The notes beneath the pieces were generated by a model, which was not told where the DNA came from, did not search any database, and was given only the letters and a program-made list of their open reading frames with translations. The position numbers were made by a program, and so were the translations under genes. This document shows positions 59,381 through 64,000 of a stretch of 64,000 nt of DNA, piece by piece. Source of the stretch: Whalleya microplaca (lineage: Eukaryota > Ascomycota > Sordariomycetes > Xylariales > Xylariaceae); assembly GCA_022497155.1 (NCBI GenBank), contig MU385747.1, positions 310,001-374,000 of the forward strand. The letters run 5' to 3'. Position 1 is the stretch's first letter; each line of letters opens with the position of its first letter.

Positions 59381-61534
59381 TTAATACGGATGAAGTGTTG
59401 GGCTGCCAACAGTCTGTTTTGCCTCCTCGCGGAAATATATCTTACGTAAGGCATTAAGCCGTTTTCGTTTGATATATACATTCGAACAGGTGTTAACTAT
59501 GAAATATCCAAGCCTAAGGAAGGCAGTCCAAAACTCGGGAATTAGAACGGTAGAAGCAAGTATGATAAAGGTTAGGGATAACGCCCAACTAAGTAGCAGA
59601 TGAAAGTGAAACCCACCACGCACCGTGGCCCTGACTTGATGGTAAGTGCGTGCACCTGCAATGAGAGCATGAATGATACTTTCAAGGGCGACTTGCATCG
59701 GTATCATATATAGGAGCCTGTCAGTCAGGTATCGAAGTGAATAGGATCTAACACACACTATCAAGTTGGCGAAAAGGAGTCTTACGACTTTTGCGGAAAC
59801 AGGCGTGTATGATGCAAACATTTGACGTAGGATCCAAAATAGTAGCTGAGCGAATGGCACGCCCATGATGCTTGCACCGAGCGATGCTTTCGGCACCCGC
59901 GAAGTGAGATAATTTCCATATTTGTTGCGATCTCGAGCCAACCAGGATGCCGCAGATTCCTGCAAGGCTGCAAGGATTGCAGACTGAGGCAGACTCGACA
60001 CTGTTAAAGGCATGCTATATAAGGCAAAGTCCAACAGATCCGGAGAGTTCTCAGACACCCCTTCAGAGGGCAAGGTGGATGATGGAGGAGGAATTGGTGG
60101 AAATTGTCCCTTGGATGGCCGTCCTGTATATATTAGATTGCTAACCTATGACAGCACGTAGTCATGGTACATACTTGGCTGCACAGCATATTCCCGGGCC
60201 TGCCCCAGGACTCGAGCGAATATTTGGAAGTTAGGGTCATCCTTCGATTGGAATTTGTTCAAGCCCCGGTGATTAGTGTCAACAGAAGTGACGCGCCCAT
60301 GACGAAAGAGCCCTGACTTTGGTCTGGCTATCTGCAATGTGGTAAAGTCAATGGTTGGATACAACTACAGTTGTAAGCGAGTGGACTTACTGAACCTAGC
60401 ACTAGCTTTCCTACCCTTTCGGGTCGCATTTCCAGTATATCGTAGATATACGGCTGTTCTTCATCATCACGATATTGGATCACATAGGAATCATAGAACT
60501 CCGACTCTAACTCTAGAAGAGCCGTACCATCCACAGACATGAAGTCTAATAACTTGGAGGACGATCCTCGGAAAAAGGCTGTGCATGAAAGACACGATGC
60601 CAAGAACGCAGCTTCGGTACCCCTGTGAGGCACACCAAGAAAAACAATGCCTTTTGTCATTGTTGCCACGTCTTCAGAGCGTTGTTTGGCCAGAAGCAGT
60701 GCCTATAGTGGAAGTTAGATATGCACTCTATGCATTTCTAATCTAGGAGATACCCAATACCTTCTTCAGCAACAGTCCACCAAAACTGTGCGCAATGAAC
60801 AAAATTGGTCTATGAGGGTGCGCCTATAGTAAGTGCTTAGTTATTGGCTATCTCTAGTGTGATAGGGTAGGTATGGTCACCTTATGATGGCCTTCGATGC
60901 GTTCTAGTAGGTCTGACGCATGTTCGTGTAGTTCCATATGTGGGGCATTCGAATCCCACCCCGTCTGATGGTTAACCATAACGACTCTGCTATCATGGAA
61001 ACCTGGTATATCTGGAAGCAGATCTTGGAGCCAATGTACTATGGTGTCATTGGTCCTATAAGACCACGCAGACATAGGGTTCGAGCCTAGCCCGTGAATA
61101 GCGAATATGCTGTCATGATATCAGAAGTAGGCGGGAGAGAAACGAGAGAGAGAAACGTACTCAACACCTGCATCATCTCCAAAATCGTAAACAACCTTGG
61201 TCGCATGTTGTGGTTCACGTATGCTGTACGGCGTCCACATATCAATGAACGTTGGCAGAAACACATGGAGTGGAGTCATAGACAAAGACCATGCCAACAG
61301 TACCAACACTAAACATAAACGTGATACTATGCTTGAAACGAAACGAATTATTGAAGGCCTATCTGAAAAATAGACGAATTTGTAAAGAGACCAAATATTG
61401 AAACCCGTAAGAAAAGTGCTGATGAAGATCAATCTCCAACAAAGGTCAATCGCAGGTAGGATGATAAGGCTAGCAATCAGGAAAGATGGAATGCTTAAGG
61501 GGTCAGCATGGATTTCGTTGTTGAAGGTCGCCAT
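59381..61534 (-). CDS. SERAC1/DUF676-type membrane-associated hydrolase
   Basis: Six exons, 61534-61161, 61109-60881, 60823-60761, 60702-60391, 60331-60175 and 60123-59381, join cleanly to 625 residues (introns 51, 57, 58, 59 and 51 nt). The N-terminal 100 residues carry two or three hydrophobic helices (SFLIASLIILPAID, LVLVLLAWSL). A serine-hydrolase domain follows: HGLGSNPMSAW (oxyanion side, about 130), the nucleophile AHSFGG with Ser214, and GIVFLGVPHRGTE. The C-terminal 250 residues include more hydrophobic helices and a basic end (NVYIKRKRLNALRKIYF). The family includes lipase-like enzymes at mitochondria or the ER. In fungi the same domain often heads larger signalling-type proteins, but here it is fused to a membrane domain. 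Substrate unknown. It is divergent from the DUF6601-type gene 762 bp away. Confidence 0.82.
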
Positions 61535-62296
61535 ATTCTAGCAATTGTCATTATCAGAGGCTCGAGTTTCCAGACATAGAGGTGATGAGGGTCTCCCTAG
61601 ACGTATACAATTCCAGTCCGTATTAGACCGCCACGAAAAGAACTCCGTAAAAAGTTCATATAGACTCATAGAAACTTTAGTAGCACATCATCCCCTGTCA
61701 GTACCTACTTATCTGCTAGCTGGAATGTAGCATCGAGTGTGGCTCATCATGCAATTTCGACATAGCTGAAAAGTGTATCAATTGACTGATAGGCCAAAAG
61801 GATGGGGTCCTACATAGCTTTGTTACATCACGTATCTACCAACCAATCAATCCAAGTCATTACAGGACCACAAATGTGATATTTCTTTTTCTACATACTC
61901 GCCATGGCAAAGGTAGCCAGGAGACGAACAGGGTGCATTTTTGAGCGTCGTAACCATTTTCAGCCGCAACTGGCTACCTCTGCACCCATACGCCGGTCGT
62001 CCTATGTGCCATAAACACGTGAGATGCACGTACAAATATCCTAGCAAATTTGCAGGATTATAGGTAACCTCTGCATCCTCGGGACATTACCCATTATACC
62101 ACCAGCCCAGCCCAGCCCATCCAAATAGTGAGCAACCCGATCTGTATACTCACAGTAACAAATACCAGTAAATATATATAAACTCTTATTTCCGCAGCTT
62201 TTAAGTTCAAGGGTTCAAGCCATAGATATAGCGAGTTATCAACTGCCTTTCTCTGCCTTTACTCTACATACACAACCAAGTGCTCCTTCAAGAAAG
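61535..62296. other. Divergent intergenic region
   Basis: 762 bp between the starts of the SERAC1-like gene (-) and the DUF6601-type gene (+). TATATATAAACTC near 62170 is a TATA-like element for the plus-strand gene, about 120 bases before its start. The final leader is C/T/A-rich. Confidence 0.5.
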
Positions 62297-63209
62297 ATGG
62301 ATCAGTTTCTATTCCCTCGAGAGGCTGCCAAGGACTTTCAACTAGCAGATGAAGGAGATCCAATTTTAGGCGCCGAGTTATCGTGCCCCGTGTTAGACGA
62401 GCTATATCCGCATCTTCACTTCGTAGCCGTCAAATCGAGCTCCCACATTGAACCCCTTCACGTCCATCTTCGGAAAGGGCGTGAGATAAGGATAACAGAA
62501 GATCCTAGTCTCCATCTGGTCTGGAGCTACAGCCACATCTGGATCAAACCACTTCCTAGTTTTCTTTTGAAATCAAATATTTGGGACACCCATTTAGCAT
62601 TTGGCCAAGACAAGCACAGCCAACATCGACTGTTAGCTCTAGGGTTCATTAGATCATACTCCTATCTCATACGACATAGGTCCGACTACCTAATGGCGAA
62701 AGAGGCGAATCTCCTCCCATTTCTGAAAAAGGATGATAGCGAGGATGAAAGACCGGGCGAATACCTGCGTTTCAGAAACTTCCTCGAGATACTTCGAAAT
62801 CTTCCGGACCACTGGCAACGTAACCGGTGGCATTTTGGTCAATTTCGCCTTTCACGCCTGAACTGGGCCGTTCGAATCTTGCAGCCAACGCCGAGGAGCA
62901 ATGGGATGTTGCGGAGATTATACTACGAAGAAGAGTTCCAGCAGTCCAGCCAGTTTATTCGGGATGCCGGACCCATGCTCCTCTTTGTCTTCGCGGCGCT
63001 CTCGTTAGTTCTATCGTCCATGCAGGTGACTCTGGCTGCACGGAGTGGCGGTTCGTGGGAAGCATTCGCGTCGGTAAGCGCAGGGTTTCTCGGTGGCGGT
63101 TATCATTTGGATCGTGGCAACGCTTGCGACTTTAGCCGTGATGTTAACAGTTTTGTTGGGGCTACAATTAGCTTTGTTCTTGGAAGAACGGGCTAAGATA
63201 AGTCACTGA
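62297..63209 (+). CDS. DUF6601-type fungal membrane protein with a late frameshift
   Basis: Single exon. The first 260 residues follow the conserved fungal DUF6601 pattern: LHVHLRKGREIRITEDPSLH, LVWSYSHIWIKPLPSFLL, LALGFIRSYSYLIRHRSDY, RLSRLNWAVRILQP and MLLFVFAALSLVLSSMQVTL, the last being a membrane helix. As read, the frame after about residue 260 loses character and stops at 63196. One base out of phase, from about 63085, the sequence encodes VAVIIWIVATLATLAVMLTV and ends LEERAKISH with a stop at 63207-63209. That is a proper final helix and cytosolic tail. One extra T in GGGTTTCTC (63086-63094) would explain this. Function of the family is unknown; membranes are the likely location. Either an assembly indel or a recent mutation. 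Confidence 0.75.
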
Positions 63210-64000
63210 GGAGCCCCGACTTCTTCTCTCAGAAGTTCTGTGTATCAATATCTGGTGAAGTTCAGAGCCGTGACTATCAGAAATGAGCCGGTCTCCAGAC
63301 TAGAAAATAGTGAACACCTTCCCACTGCCTGCCTCATGCCTAGCTAGACCAACTCCGCCGCCGTAGCGCGGACACGTAGATCACACGTGCCTAACACAAT
63401 CAGATTATCTAGTACGCAATCCAATTGCCCACCATCTCAACTTAGGTAGATGCGCCCAACATCGAGCGAGCATAGATATCTAGTATCACCACACCTTGTA
63501 GACCTAAAACGAGAACCCTGGAATAATCCAGCAGCACTTCTCCTATTCAGGATACGTAGGCATGTACACCAAGGAGTCTGACTGCATGAACAGTACCTAA
63601 CACGGAAGTGATACTTTTTGCCCGGCCACTAACTAAACAACATTACCTCACGGGCCGACCCGTCCAACTCCCCCCTTTCCCCCCTTTTACCCTCACCCCT
63701 TATCTAGTCTGCACACACACGAGCTACTCCAGCAAAATACCGACAGCGGCTATTACAGAAAGACTATGTGGGCTGAAAGAGGCGTATTCTCCAAGTCCCC
63801 TAGCTAGTCCTAATGAAACGGAGTGAGCCCAGGTGAAAGCTCACTTTTGTCGCTCGTGGCCACAGGTCTCTATGTTGATGCCCCGGCAAGTAGACATCGA
63901 GATCTAGCTTCACTTAAGCTAGAACCAGTTTCTGCTCCATGTACATACTCGCACATTACCTTCCCCAACTACATCCATCACACCATCACACCATCACACC
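63210..64000. other. Intergenic region at the window end
   Basis: No coding-like frame. C/T-rich patches around 63668-63705 and before the edge suggest a promoter or leader of a gene beyond the window. Confidence 0.4.
63972..64000 (+). repeat. (CATCACAC)n microsatellite at the window edge
   Basis: Units of CATCACAC run to the last base, so the true length is unknown. Confidence 0.75.

Noticed and set aside
63065..63130. GTAAGC...TTTAG intron in the DUF6601-type gene
   Set aside because: It would remove the hydrophobic helix and run straight into a stop codon, so a one-base shift explains the sequence better.

Overview
The window looks like a chromosomal segment of a filamentous ascomycete (Pezizomycotina). 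Genes carry several short introns, mostly 42-100 nt, with GTAAGT-like donors and CTAAC/CTGAC-like branch sites. Diagnostic products include an aminoadipate-pathway saccharopine dehydrogenase, a velvet-domain regulator, an oligopeptide transporter, a DUF6601-type membrane protein, a GPI-anchored wall/membrane protein and a secreted tannase. The species cannot be told from the sequence. All gene models were spliced by eye from reading-frame continuity and family resemblance.

Layout: 0-33 kb is the gene-bearing part. In order it holds the 3' part of a sulfite reductase flavoprotein (+), a secreted tannase/feruloyl esterase (-), a frameshifted alpha/beta hydrolase (+), a small nucleoside 2-deoxyribosyltransferase-like protein (+), a GPI-anchored protein (-), a tiny secreted cysteine-rich protein with a 6-nt microexon (+), saccharopine dehydrogenase (-), a large conserved protein of unknown role with an apparent compensating indel pair (-), a weak ORF (+), an OPT transporter (+), a TauD-type dioxygenase (-) and an M1 aminopeptidase (-). 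AT-rich spacers between them carry at least five copies of one degenerate dispersed repeat, all in the same orientation.

32.4-41 kb is gene-poor. It holds a perfect 17-bp hairpin, two tRNA-like relics, a 575-bp MITE with 45-bp terminal inverted repeats and a perfect 8-bp target duplication, and an orphan terminal exon. At 41-42.8 kb lies a velvet regulator (VosA-like). Behind its start is a 14.6-kb stretch (42.8-57.5 kb) with no gene I can support. Much of it is not visibly AT-rich, so it does not look like ordinary mutated transposon debris. From 57.5 kb to the end are a hotdog thioesterase (-), a SERAC1/DUF676-type membrane hydrolase (-) and a DUF6601-type membrane protein with a late frameshift (+).

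How the genes relate: this is mostly a primary-metabolism and housekeeping neighbourhood, not a biosynthetic cluster. One thematic link is sulfur: TauD-type enzymes release sulfite from sulfonates and sulfite reductase consumes it, but the two genes are 24 kb apart. The items most worth a second look are the microexon-bearing secreted peptide, the MITE with its palindromic 51-bp tandem repeats, the dispersed repeat family, the large non-coding tract upstream of the velvet gene, and the three genes with apparent indels (decay or assembly error).
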